Assembly: GCA_003993805.1 (NCBI GenBank)
Contig: RSEF01000002.1
Location: 98,361,676-98,425,675 of the forward strand
Direction: 5' to 3'
DNA length: 64,000 nt
Source: Himantopus leucocephalus
Lineage: Eukaryota > Chordata > Aves > Charadriiformes > Recurvirostridae
Shown here: positions 13,030-24,320 of the stretch, piece by piece
Numbering within the stretch: position 1 is the stretch's first letter
How the letters are laid out: every line of letters starts with the position of its first letter
Made by a program: the position numbers and the translations under genes
The notes under the pieces: model-generated
Told to the model about the DNA's origin: nothing
The model's input: the letters and a program-made list of their open reading frames with translations, nothing else
The model's database searches: none

Positions 13030-13370
13030 ATGCTTTGTGTTAATCAGGCATGACAAATAGGCTTACCTTTGAACACACTTTGCACTAATAATGTCATAAA
13101 GTAACTCCCTTTAATTGGTACCTTAGGCCACTGTCATCAAACAAGCTCATAAAAAGAAACTGGTGACAGCTTTCACTTCTGCTGGATTTATGAAAGACTT
13201 CTTACCTATGCCCAGCCGGTGTGTGTTTACATTACTATTCTAGGTTTGACCTTTGATCAAAGGAGCAATATATTGTGTTTCACAATGAACTCACACCATC
13301 ACTTCAATTCAGAGATTTATTCTTGCAGTGCGTGGCTATTGTGAAAACTTTGCACTTTTAGAAAATACAA
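13030..13370. promoter_or_regulatory. Possible enhancer-like block with a double TCF/LEF site
   Basis: Around the perfect palindrome at 13250-13263 the sequence has denser, non-repetitive motif content than its surroundings. It includes further CTTTGAAC and CTTTGCAC variants, a TTTAATTGG homeobox-like core, GTGACAGCTTT (MEIS/TGIF-like) and GTGTTTAC (FOX-like). This texture resembles conserved vertebrate non-coding elements. The call is an impression from motif reading; conservation could not be checked. Confidence 0.3.
13250..13263. promoter_or_regulatory. CCTTTGATCAAAGG palindrome, paired TCF/LEF sites
   Basis: This 14-nt perfect palindrome contains CTTTGATC and its reverse complement GATCAAAG, overlapping by four bases. 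CTTTGAT is the established TCF7/LEF1 core for Wnt response. The left flank makes TGACCTTTGATC, which also approximates a DR1 nuclear-receptor site. The sequence match is certain; the function is inferred. Confidence 0.4.
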
Positions 13371-16300
13371 GGGGCAGTCTGTCTACAGTCAGGCTTACAG
13401 TTCACTATAATGTAGTAAATATGGTTTGGAGCCAGATACATAATCTAAAATTAATAATTTATTCCACAATTGATATTTTTTTTTCTTCACAGATTGTATA
13501 AGCAAAGCCTCTCATATGAGCTCATTATTCAAAACTATTCACCCGATAACTTCTGTGAATAATTCTTGGTCTTGGTCTGTAGCTCATTCTCAAGGATCTC
13601 ATTGTGAATATTTGATCATCGAAATTCCAGCTCAGTGACTCATCACCTAAATCATATGGTATGCTTCTGCCAGGATGGAGGAACACAGCCCTTAATTTTC
13701 TACTTAATGATTCAGAAAGTGGTGAGCACTTGTCCTCTGAAAGTCAAGGCCCTTTATCAAATATCCAGAACTTGAGGTCTTATCTTAGTCATTGCTTTTA
13801 GCAAATGTTGGAGGTAATAACCAGTAAATGCAGATTCAAAATTCTTTTTGTTTTCTATCATCTATTGAATTTTAAATTAGATGCTTTGATGGATGCTCCT
13901 ACTTTTATGTTCTTCTTTTCCTGCAAGTATACCAGGCAACTAACAGATAAGAGTGAAATTATTCAAAGTGTGTCTCTGCAAAACATAGGATTTATAGTAG
14001 CGGAAATTCCTGCTAATTTCCAGTAATACATACTCACAAATTGCATTATGAAAGTAAGAGCTTCTTTTCAGCTTTACAGTATAAATGTGTTTATCTTTAT
14101 TTGGGGTGGTTCACAGTAAAATTTCTGATCTTGACTCATATTAAATTTCAGAGAATATATAGATTTTAATTTCTGCATACTACAGGCACACACTTGTCAT
14201 CTTGATTCCTTTATTTTTAGAAAGCCGTAAAAGGTTTTTATTTCAATTCTAGTTCCGCTGTGGTTTTCCTATTTAAAGAACACTAATTCTTCCAATGAGA
14301 ATTTGTTTTCTGATGTAAATTTTGTATGAACTGCATTTTGCCTGCACAAGTACTTTCTCTTAGTAATGAACATTGTTAAACTAGAAATAGATTTATTAGG
14401 TTTAAATGAAGGTGGTTTATTTGATCTGTCCATAATGTCTTGGTATTGGATCAGCTTGCCCTCTTTCAAACATTATTTCAGAGATTTTCAGTACAGCATA
14501 GCATTTAGAATGAATGAATTCAGCAATCAGTGATATTTATGGTTCATAGAAATGTGCATTGAGTTAACAGTGCATTTGGAGTATAACTGTGCATCAGTTT
14601 ATAATTTGCTCTATATCCAGGTCTTTATAATTGACTTTCCTGTGTTTCAGGCTCTTAGGGTTGATAGGGACCTAAGTTAGTATAGTATGAGTGATATCAG
14701 AAAGGAATTAATGATTCTCAGAGTCCTGTTTCTTTCTCTTTTCCCTCCTTGTTGTAGTAGTGAGAAAGTTATTTCAGTATTTTCTAATTTAGCTATCCAT
14801 CTGCCCTTCTCTTGGCAGTCTGTGTAGATCAGTTCAACTTTGGTGATACATAAGTTGTGACTCTATTAACCTCTTTAAAAGAAGACACTCCCTGTGAAAT
14901 GCATAAACATACTACCAAAATGACAGGTTGGATACTGTTCTGACTGTTGTTTATAGCATTTTATTCATCATTGGTGACTTCTGTTTTATAAACTACCTGA
15001 AGCTGCTGTATATTCTTATTTACTATATGGGCAAACTGTACATCCGTCAAACTTCAACCTAGTTTTAAGCAGAATACGTGTCTATCATAAAACTATGCTG
15101 ATGAATTAAAGCATTTTAGACGTGTTTTGCAATGATGTAAAAACATTTATCTACTCATTATTGGGAACATGTATATTGGAATAGATATATTTGGAACATT
15201 CTGCAGCCCATGGTGTTCAGGAAGTATAATATTAAAAGATTTTGCTCCAATTTGAAACATTTCTAGTTGGATTTTAATGGTGTTTGGAGATAAAGTGACA
15301 TAGTGACTTTAAATGAATGTTGTAAAAATAGCTTGTAAGTTACTAGATATTCAACATTAATATAGGTTTTATTCTCCTTCTTTTTCCCTGTGGGTAAAAC
15401 TTTTATGTAAAATGCTATCACTTGCGTAGTTTACACTTGATAAAAGTTTCAAGCAATACTTCTCCATTTTTGGGCTGTGTGCAAAAATTTGCAAACCAGT
15501 CAGGTACTGATACTGGATACGGCAGTAGAGACATTTGGGAAAAAAACCCTCTCAATAATGCCACAAAATATTATTTCCTAATGTGCTCTGAGGTTTCAAA
15601 ATTCAGCCTTCCAAATGTGTGAAAAGTCAGTATGGAATAGAAATATCTAGTTTTTCATACTGAAAAATTCAAAATATGCAGTTAAATAACAGTTGCCTTT
15701 AGCTAGATGAATTCATTTGAATAAGTTCTTTCTCAGATCCAGTAATTCCCAAGCGGAGTTTTTGGGCTGTTTGATTTATGATAGATTTAGTGAAAAGTCT
15801 GAAATAGCTTAAGATATTCTGTGTTCCTTTTTCTAATAAACTTCCTTGTTCAGTGTTAGACAAGAATGACTATTTTCTGTTGATCAGCACTGTTTCCAAA
15901 CATGAGGCCAGCCCTCACTTTCTAGCAAATAGATAAAAGCCAGTGAGGGGAGGATGGTGCAAAGCTTCTGATTTGGGTTGGGGGACAGGAAGATTAGAAT
16001 TAACAAAATCTTGGTTTAATTTCTCAGCACAGGAAGCATTAAGTGTACTTATCAATATAGAAGGTGCGTGGCAAGCAGCTTGAAGTGACCTCAGTGGTTG
16101 CTTCCATTTGCAAGTTTCACTTCCCTCACAGGGCTTCTTTTTAGAGAAAGAGAGGACAGGAAGCNAGAGAGAGGACAGGAAGGAACTGCTAAACATGAAG
16201 AAAAAGGTGCTAACTTTCTGCAAAGCCACCAGGCTGGAAAAACAGTAATTTTGCCTGAATCTTTCCTGCTTCACTAAGCCAAATGACTTGAAATGGTACA

Positions 16301-19300
16301 TTGTACTCTGACGTTTTCCTGTTCTAATTTATTCAGTTGACATTGGAAATATGACAAACCATTCAAGGATGCCTTGTTTTGTAAGCATTGCAATAACAAA
16401 GTGCCATTAAGGATTTAGAATTAGAAGGTAATGCACCAGTTTCTTGTCTCAATTAACAAGTGCAGTTCATACAGTCAAATCTCAGTCTTTATTAGATATA
16501 CGAAGAACAAAAGTTGTGCTAGTTTAAAGGATTTCTCTAAATTGCTCCAGGTGAAAACAGATGTTCTCAAGTTAATATATTAAAACCTGTTTTTCAGATG
16601 TAATTCAGTAGAGATTTATCATGAATGTAGGATATTTTGGGTGTGAAGTTAAATCAAGGTAAAATCTCTCCCATTTCCTCCCTGTATTGAATCTTTCCAG
16701 AATCAGTTTTTCTGCTGGGGCAGATGGCTCCTTAACTGCAGAGCTGATGCAGCTTCAGGTCACAGGGGGAAAGACTTTTGGAGGAAAAAAACCCAAACAG
16801 ATGGTGAACATTTAAAGAAAAATGTTTTCGAACGTCCTGATGTGTCTGCAGGACAGAAAGAGATAAAGAGGTAGGTATGGTTGGGGCTGGCCTTACTTCT
16901 CTTACTGGGGAGGAAGGAGTTGGTACATGAAAGAGTTAGTTCATGGATTTCCATCCTTCCCTCTTTTATGGTAGCGTGCAACTACAGGTGTGGCTTGTGC
17001 AGCCTTAGTAGCTGCAAAAACTACCTGAAGGAGAAATTCCTTTCTTCCTAAGCTAATGCGATCTAGTTTTCAGGTGGTGTCTAGCATATTTGCCCTTTGA
17101 TGTTTTTAATTACACATACTTAGAGTAATGCTTTCAAACTCCTTAATTGTAAGAATTCCCACCTTAAGTATCTAAAAATTGTTTGCCTTTGATGACTGCA
17201 AATATGATAAAACACTTAAAAGTATGTTAGCATTCAGAAGTGCCAGAAACTTGCTTAAATACTGTTTGCAGTGAATATGAATCATTTTTAATATATCTAA
17301 GTTTTTAGTGCGCTTTTTAAAAAGGTGGTCTCAGTATAGTCTCCACGTAATTGTTTAAACACATTCTGCATCCCCACACTTGTTCATACAAGTGACGGAA
17401 TTTACACAATTAAACCCATTTATTCCTATGCAGCACCGTGAGAGTTCTGTATCAAAACTACTTCTTCATATCCATTATTTATAACTATTTATAACTACTT
17501 ATTTTGCCTTTTCTCTATTTGTGCTGTCATAAAGAAACTCAAAATACAAGTGCACAAAATTAAACACTGAAATAAAATCTCATTGTTAAAAATGTTTTGT
17601 TTTTCTTTTTTTTCCCCCCTCCTGCTAAGCACAGATGCTTTAGATTGTTTTTCTTGTATTCCATCTCTGGTTTCCTACCTACGTTGAGGGAAATGCCTTT
17701 GCGCAAAATTTAACTCTTTGCTTTCTGAATAAGTTTCTAGGTTTAAGAAAAATACATGTTAAAAAAAAAAAGAAAAAACAAAACACGCAACACACCAAAG
17801 CCCCTCAGAGTAAGCAAAATAATTGCCAGTAACTTGTCAGGATTTTTTTTTTTTAAATCTTCAACCCCAATAATCAGTAATGAAGGAACAGTTTTAAGCG
17901 GATTTAGTGTTTTTACTCGAAGCTTGTAGAAATTACTACCTTTGCCTCTGCAAGTGTCAAAACATTAATTTGTGTCAAGAACATATGCTTTCAGTACTTA
18001 AAACAAGCTTGTTTTTGTGCTGTTGCCCTGCCTTGTTAGTTCTTACACTTCGATTCCCTGCAAAGGTTGCCCTTCTTTACTATACAAAAAAAAGGGCCAG
18101 GCATAATTTCACCACTGATTGAATGCATGTAGCGAACAGTCATTCCTGGTGGAGAAAGGCTGAGCCTTCTGCCATTGTTCTCTTGACAAATAGTGAGTGT
18201 CCTCCCTTTCCACTGTCTGACCTTGACTAATTGTGTAGAATTGGTGCAGCTGTCCCCGGCTCATTCAGTGCTGCAACATAAGGGCATGTAAGAAACTTTA
18301 AGCTGCCATCATAAAACTCCGGTTTGAGGACTTCATCACAATGCGCGGTGCTCACTTTTTTTGTTGTATGCTGTTTAGTTTGTTGCTGTTCGTTTCCTCC
18401 AACAGCGCATTTTATAGTTGTGCTGTGTTTTTTTCTCACTTGTTTTTGTATATATTTCAGGAATCTGTAGAGAGTGGTAAGATAGTATTTCTAAAATAGC
18501 TAGATGAAGTCACAAGGAAAAATACTTGTAAAACCATCAATTAAAAAATTATAGGCGAAATTAAGCCTATCTAGAAAGCGAGTAGAAAAGCATGTCTATA
18601 CTTTTCTTTTTCCTTGTTATTGTCACAATCTATTATTGGAAGTTCTTTTGGTAGAAAGCTTCAGTATATTAGCTTGGAAACTGAAGAATATAATCAGAAA
18701 AAGAAGTACCGTGTGCATATGAATACAGGGATAAAATTTTCTGGTGCTGCTTTTAAATATTAAGCCTAACTGAATATTTTAATTATCGTGTGTACCAAAG
18801 CAAGCAAAGTATTTTTCCTGTACAGGTAATTTTTCATAATACAGGTAGTGGTTAAATACATATTAATGATAATATACTATATAGGTAAAGTAACCTGGAA
18901 ATTTTACTAGAAAACTCTTGAGAATTTTTATTATTTAACTTGCTTAATTAGGGTGAAAATTTGCCTTGTGAAGAGGGAAAATTCAGTGTGCCTACACCAC
19001 TTTTAAGTCACACTTAGCTTTTAGTGTTAGGGTTGAATGGACTTGTGTTTGAATGGTAAACAGGTCTTGTATTTGGGTAAATTCCACTAATATAAAAAGA
19101 ACCATTGGCTTGCTTTATTTAAGGTTGAACCTAATTCAGTAAAGTTCAGTTTTTCATCTACTGTGTCTTTTTCAGTCACACTGCTTCTCAGTGACAGATT
19201 CTTGTGACAGAATAAGCAGATTTCTATAAAAACATCATACAAAAATGAACGGCCTTATTTGTCTGCCGAAACTACATTGTAAGTCTCTCCAGAATAAAGA

Positions 19301-22300
19301 GAACATCTGGGTCCTTGGAGTGTGTTCCTGCCAACAGCATGAGTGTTCGACACATGAAATAAATTAAGAAAACCAAATAAAACCTCCAAAAGAAGTATCT
19401 GCAGAAACACAAGTCTCAGATTAGGTGGCAAAATACTTGTTGAAGGATTGCAAGTAGTAGATGAATTTTCAGAAGTGATGAGTATTTGGTGGCTTATATT
19501 GACCTGGGCATGTTTAAGTCAGACACTTTACCCCATGGACTATTTTCCTGGATCTGCTCCTAAGAGTGTGACTCGCCACAGCGCGTAGGAGGACTTACAC
19601 AATTATATTCATGAGGTCTTTCTTCCACAAATACTCTGCTGTTGTTACCTGTGTCAAGAGGCAAATCAGGTGTTCTGCTTGGCATGTTGCTTACTGCAAG
19701 GAAAGAGTGGTACGATGTGGCCTGAAGTACTGCAGGCAGACATTTCAGATATGGTTATTTTGGGTTCCTGGTATTGCAATGTGTTAGCAAACAGAATTCT
19801 CTTTAAAAAAACTCCCCCCCCGGTCCCTGCTACTCAAACTTATGCTGGGAAAACATTTAGTGCCAGCTTGCGACCTGTTTGAAATATTTCCAGTGAAACT
19901 AAAATTTAGGAAATGTGTTGGTTGGCTAAAAAAGTCCAGCCTGAATGAGACTTGGTAGTCTCACAGCGATGTTGCTCAACTGTGATGCGTAAGTCCCTCT
20001 TTGGTTTGACCTGAGGGCACGTGATGGCCACCTCTCCCCTCTCACTCTTATACGAGATTTCTGACAGACCTTGATCTCTCCCTAACTTCTTGTGTAATGG
20101 ACAAAACAACCTCATGTTACCTGACAGCCTATTTTTGACACATGAAAATTATTAGCTCTTATTTGAAACTTGGAGCAAGCTATATTGAGAAGTACATTGC
20201 CAGAGGCTGAAGTTTGTAGAGTCATATTTTAATAGTTCATATGTAGCAAAAAAATCTTGCTTTTATTTGTATAATAGTAACAAAGCAAAATACAAACAAA
20301 GAGAATTGTTGTTATTAATGACTTTCTATAGTATCCCTTAAGAGCAGTCAGGACATCAGGGCCCTTGTGTACCCACACTGCTGAAGGTGAACTGACCACG
20401 TAGGGCCACACTGAGAAGAAGAGCCCAACTTCTGGGACTCCCACCTAGCTTCCTACCAGGCAGATGAACAGCGTGGCCCTGGTTGTACATCCATGCCCTG
20501 TAGTCCTTCAGCCACAGTGCCAGTTTAAGTCCTGCTTGAAGCTGCGGGGTTTTGTTTTTGCATGGCAGTGTGCTGCCTTCCTGCTTGTGCCAGCACAGAT
20601 GTTGCAGGCAGTGAGCTGGCTCAGGGACATATCATAAGCCAGTCAGTGAGGCTTATGCTTCTTCTTCTTCTTCCATTTTATAGGGAGTTAAAAATATAAA
20701 AGGCTGGAATATGCTCAAAGACAAGGGATATTTTCAACCCTGGTCACACTGACGGTCTGGCAGTTGCAAAGGCACTGCTGGGGCATGCGAGTGTGTTGCA
20801 CATGGGTAGTAACTGGAAGGTGTTTTGAAGAAGAAATCTTTAATCTGACTTTGTTGCCAAGCACTTTGTTCTGTAGAGATGCACACACTGGATGGTTTTA
20901 ACTGTCGGTGTTTTAGATTTTCTATTGTGTGAAGATTAAAATATGATTAGTAAGATGCCACCCTCGTGCTGCCTGTCTTCAAGTCCTGAGCGGATCTTGA
21001 TTTCAGGCACAGAGAAACAAGGTTATTTTCTGGAGTGGGTGTGAAAGGATGAAACAGAGAGCTTGCCAGTTTTTTTTACCTTTTCCACTTCTGTTTGCCC
21101 AGAAGCAAACTAACGTATTTGGGAGAAACAAGGAAAACAGAGTGATAGTATTTCAGGGTTGTGTTTAGGTATGCCTTTGCACACTTCTCAGCTGTGCCTG
21201 GCAGTGTAGGACTGGCTGAGTGGTATCTAATTCAGGGTCCCCTACTATGTTTCCCAGTGGTCTTAGAGATGTAAACCGTCAAATGGGGTTTGCTGGCTTG
21301 TAGCTGGGAAACGGGACCCCTTGAGATGCTTAACTCTTCTTTTTTTCTCCATAGAGCATATGGAAACTTAAGAGAAGTAGTGCTTCCAAGAAAACTTGCG
21401 GGTCTAAAATAAGTGGGACCAGAACACAGAGGAAGAAACAGGATAGCCATGTTATTCAAGAGAAGATGGGATAGGGATGGCTTTTGAACAGGTGCAGGTA
21501 GGATCTTTCTCCAGTGTCTCTTCAGCTCCTTTTTCGTTGGGTATCTATTCAATAGTTCTTTTCATTCCTTCCTTTTCTGATTTCACCTCCCAGCCCCAGT
21601 TAGAGGGGTCAGAAAATCCTGTTTCAGCTTCTCTAAACTCTCCCTGCCACAGGAGGGAAGAGAGAATCACTGGAGACCTAAATGAGAGTAGCAGTGAATA
21701 CAGGTTGTGGGCAACGGTGGAACAGCTACCATATTTTACAGCTTGGCACAATGTAAATAAAAAAGTGTAATGCTTTTAAAAAAAATAAACCAAATTTAAA
21801 TGCAGGTTTTCTATTGCATGACTCAGAGAAGCTTGTTTATCATACCAATAACTCGCTTGCTTCTGGGTCTGAGGGCCTGGCTTCACTCCTTGGGAGTCTG
21901 GAGCAGGGCTGCAATCTTTGCATAGCAGGAATTCAGATGAGCTCCTAAAACTCTCTAGTTATGCTTGGAAGTGTTGGTGGATGTTATTCCATGGCTGAAT
22001 TCTGATTCATCTTCAGTGGGTTGAATAACCTCCCTGAATGTTGACGGTCTGCCATACCTTTGCGTGCCTTCTTTAAGTTTGAAAGGAAACTCAGCCAGGA
22101 TGGCTTTCAGAACACAGCACAGAAGTTGCAAACTGAAGAGCTTAATTTTTTATTTAGGAATGAACACTGGCATTAATTAGTTAGGCCCTGAATAAAATAG
22201 CAGGTTTTGTCAGCTTATTGAGCAGCTGGGCACATCTAAACTCTTGTATCCTATCTTATCCTAAGTGTTTTAGAGCAGCTTTATTTATCAAGCAGGAGTT

Positions 22301-22899
22301 AAAATCAGGAAGATCTCATTTTTTCTTGGCATTATACTGTCTGCAGTATTTATGGGATCCCATGCACAAAGACAGATATGCATACAAAAGTAAGGATAAC
22401 ATGCAAAGGATTACGGAAGAGCTAGCTAAACTATTTGATTTTCATACGTACAGCCACATGACAGAACATGACTTTAGTACAATGAATCTGTTCCTTAAAA
22501 GCCTATGTACCATATTAACTAGAAATTTAAATAAAGCCTTGCCCTTGCTTTCAAATAGAAGAGGGACTGGCATATTTAGATTTAATGCTTCTTCGTTCTC
22601 TTCAGGAAAACAAAACATCAAACAGGGTTGGAGTGCAAATTTTCTGAGTAAGAAGACAGTGCTGCTCAGAGACAGAAGACAAATTATTATGTGTCTGATT
22701 TCTGCAAATCTTGCTTCACAGGAATTGTAAAAGCCAAGTGCTGGGGAAGACATGCAAGGGTTAATATGATTTCCATTCCAGCGAGTTTTGCTTGCCATTA
22801 TTTTCTTTTTCTTTTCTCCCTTTTAACTGATTCATAGCATAAAATCTTCCTGGACACCTAATTATCAAGCCAGCTCACAGTCACAGCTGTCTGCTTGGA
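13371..22899. other. Unique AT-rich DNA, no supported gene
   Basis: No exon or known repeat is recognised over about 9.5 kb. Minor features are an (ATAACTATTT)-like triple near 17474-17500, an A-rich tract at 17762-17785, a (CTT)n run near 20671, and a single N with a short duplication at 16165. A moderately GC-richer patch occupies about 20340-20640 without a readable ORF. The 170-codon + frame at 22218-22730 is the longest ATG frame of the window but has no recognised domain. Confidence 0.5.
16149..16182. other. Single N flanked by a short direct duplication
   Basis: AGAGAGGACAGGAAG occurs at 16149-16163 and again at 16168-16182, with the lone N at 16165 between the copies. This is what two overlapping contig ends joined without merging would look like. 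A genuine tandem duplication with one uncalled base is the alternative. Confidence 0.7.
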
Positions 22900-23213
22900 G
22901 AACCCATTAGATGCAGCAGTTGAAGCCTCCATAATTCCCCAAACTTCCCGGTTGTGAATATTAAGAAAAGATTTTTACATGTCATATGCAATTCGGAGGT
23001 GGTGTGAATGGCGTTGGAAATGACGAGCTCTGAATGCTTGTCCATCACTCCATTCACTGGTTACAGGTGGTCTCATTTTCCACTTTCAGATATCGGCTAG
23101 CTATGACAGCAGGCACTTAATTTGCATGTTCGACAGACAACAAACGGCCCTGTGCATGTCAAAATAGGTGGTGATGCGTGACAGTTCCTACACAATACTG
23201 TCTCCTCTTTGCC

Positions 23214-23226
23214 TGACCTTTGACCT
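23214..23226 (-). promoter_or_regulatory. Perfect DR1 nuclear-receptor element
   Basis: TGACCTTTGACCT is, on the - strand, AGGTCA-A-AGGTCA, two perfect half-sites spaced by one base. DR1 is the established binding site for RXR homodimers, PPAR:RXR, HNF4 and COUP-TF. A match at all 12 half-site positions is uncommon, about one expected per 8 Mb counting both strands under uniform base use. Whether it is used is unknown. Confidence 0.45.
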
Positions 23227-24098
23227 CCCTGCATGTCTTCTTTCACAATCAGGAAAAAATGCACTTTTCGGCTTTGGAATAAATTTGATACCAAATTGAT
23301 TATTTTCCTTTCTTCTTTTTATTCTTCTTTTTCCTCCTCCTCCACTTTTAAAGTATGCATGCATCCAGGCTTTCATCTTAACGGCTACAAAACTCTGCCA
23401 GAAGAGTCTCATAAAATTTAAAAATAGGTAAGCAGTGAGGACAGGAAAACGCCTTGTTAAAATTCATTGTAGTTAAATTGCTTGAAAGTTCTTTGTAAAT
23501 GCAAATGTAACCTTTAAAAGAGACCTTGAGTTGGGTTAATATTTGTTAAAAATAAAATTAAGTTTTTTTAAAAAATCACAAAAGCGCTTTATGTTCATTT
23601 TTCCTCGGGCCGTATATCCATCTTTAAACTTGCAAGTTGAGTAGTTTAGTACACATTTCATCAAGACATTCCTCCAGTGTTTTTATGGCTGCTGTGACTT
23701 GTACTAATGTTTTGTAACAAGAATCAGTCTTTTAGCATCATTAGAAACACGCTTAAAGTTCACAGTTTTATTTAAGTCAAAATGCTGAGAAGCGATTAAA
23801 GTGCAAAAATGTTTGAACGATGGCAGCTCTGTGCCGTTTATTGGTTATTCAGTGTTTGGTTCCTAGGGATTGCAGCTTTTTGTGTGTGCTGCCTCCTGGT
23901 TAAATCATATCAAAGGGAAAACTAAGTCGTGCTGGATTCAAGCACAGCTCAGCATTGCAGAGTTCACCCAAGCACCTGAATTTTAATTCCAAAGATACAC
24001 GTTCCCCCTTGTCTAACCAAGAATGACCATAATCCTCTCACAGATCTTATCTGAGCTGCAGCTCTTGTTTTAATTAAGAATTAAAGCATGACAGCAGA

Positions 24099-24167
24099 TA
24101 ATCACACCTCTGGGGTGTTACAAGATTTGAGATGTGGTTGCGTACCCAGTACCCAAGGGTGTGATTA
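24099..24167. promoter_or_regulatory. Inverted pair of T-box-like/homeobox-like sites
   Basis: TAATCACACC at 24099-24108 and its exact reverse complement GGTGTGATTA at 24158-24167 are separated by 49 bp. The left copy extends to TCACACCT, which is AGGTGTGA on the - strand, the T-box half-site consensus. The right copy reads GGGTGTGA. The TAAT part adds a homeobox-like core. The pairing could reflect a composite regulatory site or chance. Confidence 0.3.
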
Positions 24168-24320
24168 TTCTGTGATAACCCCACCCCTACCGAGTCGTCC
24201 TGTCCAGGGCCTCAGTAATGGGCAAAGCACATTGCTGTTGGCTTCAAACATCGAGCTGGACCAGCAATGCACAGCGGGCTGATCACAGGCGATAACTCAC
24301 TAGCGTACCTTTTCTGTTGT

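Larger units (their letters stand above)
22900..24320. promoter_or_regulatory. Possible cis-regulatory block with DR1, GATA-like and T-box-like motifs
   Basis: This gene-free 1.4 kb has rich non-repetitive motif content. It contains a perfect DR1 at 23214-23226, inverted TAATCACACC and GGTGTGATTA at 24099-24167, several GATA-type cores (CAGATAATC, GTGATAACC, GCGATAACTC) and TTAATTAAGAATTAA. A polypyrimidine TTC/CTC tract lies at about 23310-23345. The block resembles conserved regulatory DNA, but this is inferred only from texture and motifs. Confidence 0.3.

Noticed and set aside
15915..16301. 128-codon - strand frame
   Set aside because: It spans the N and duplication at 16149-16182, a likely assembly seam, so continuity is artificial.
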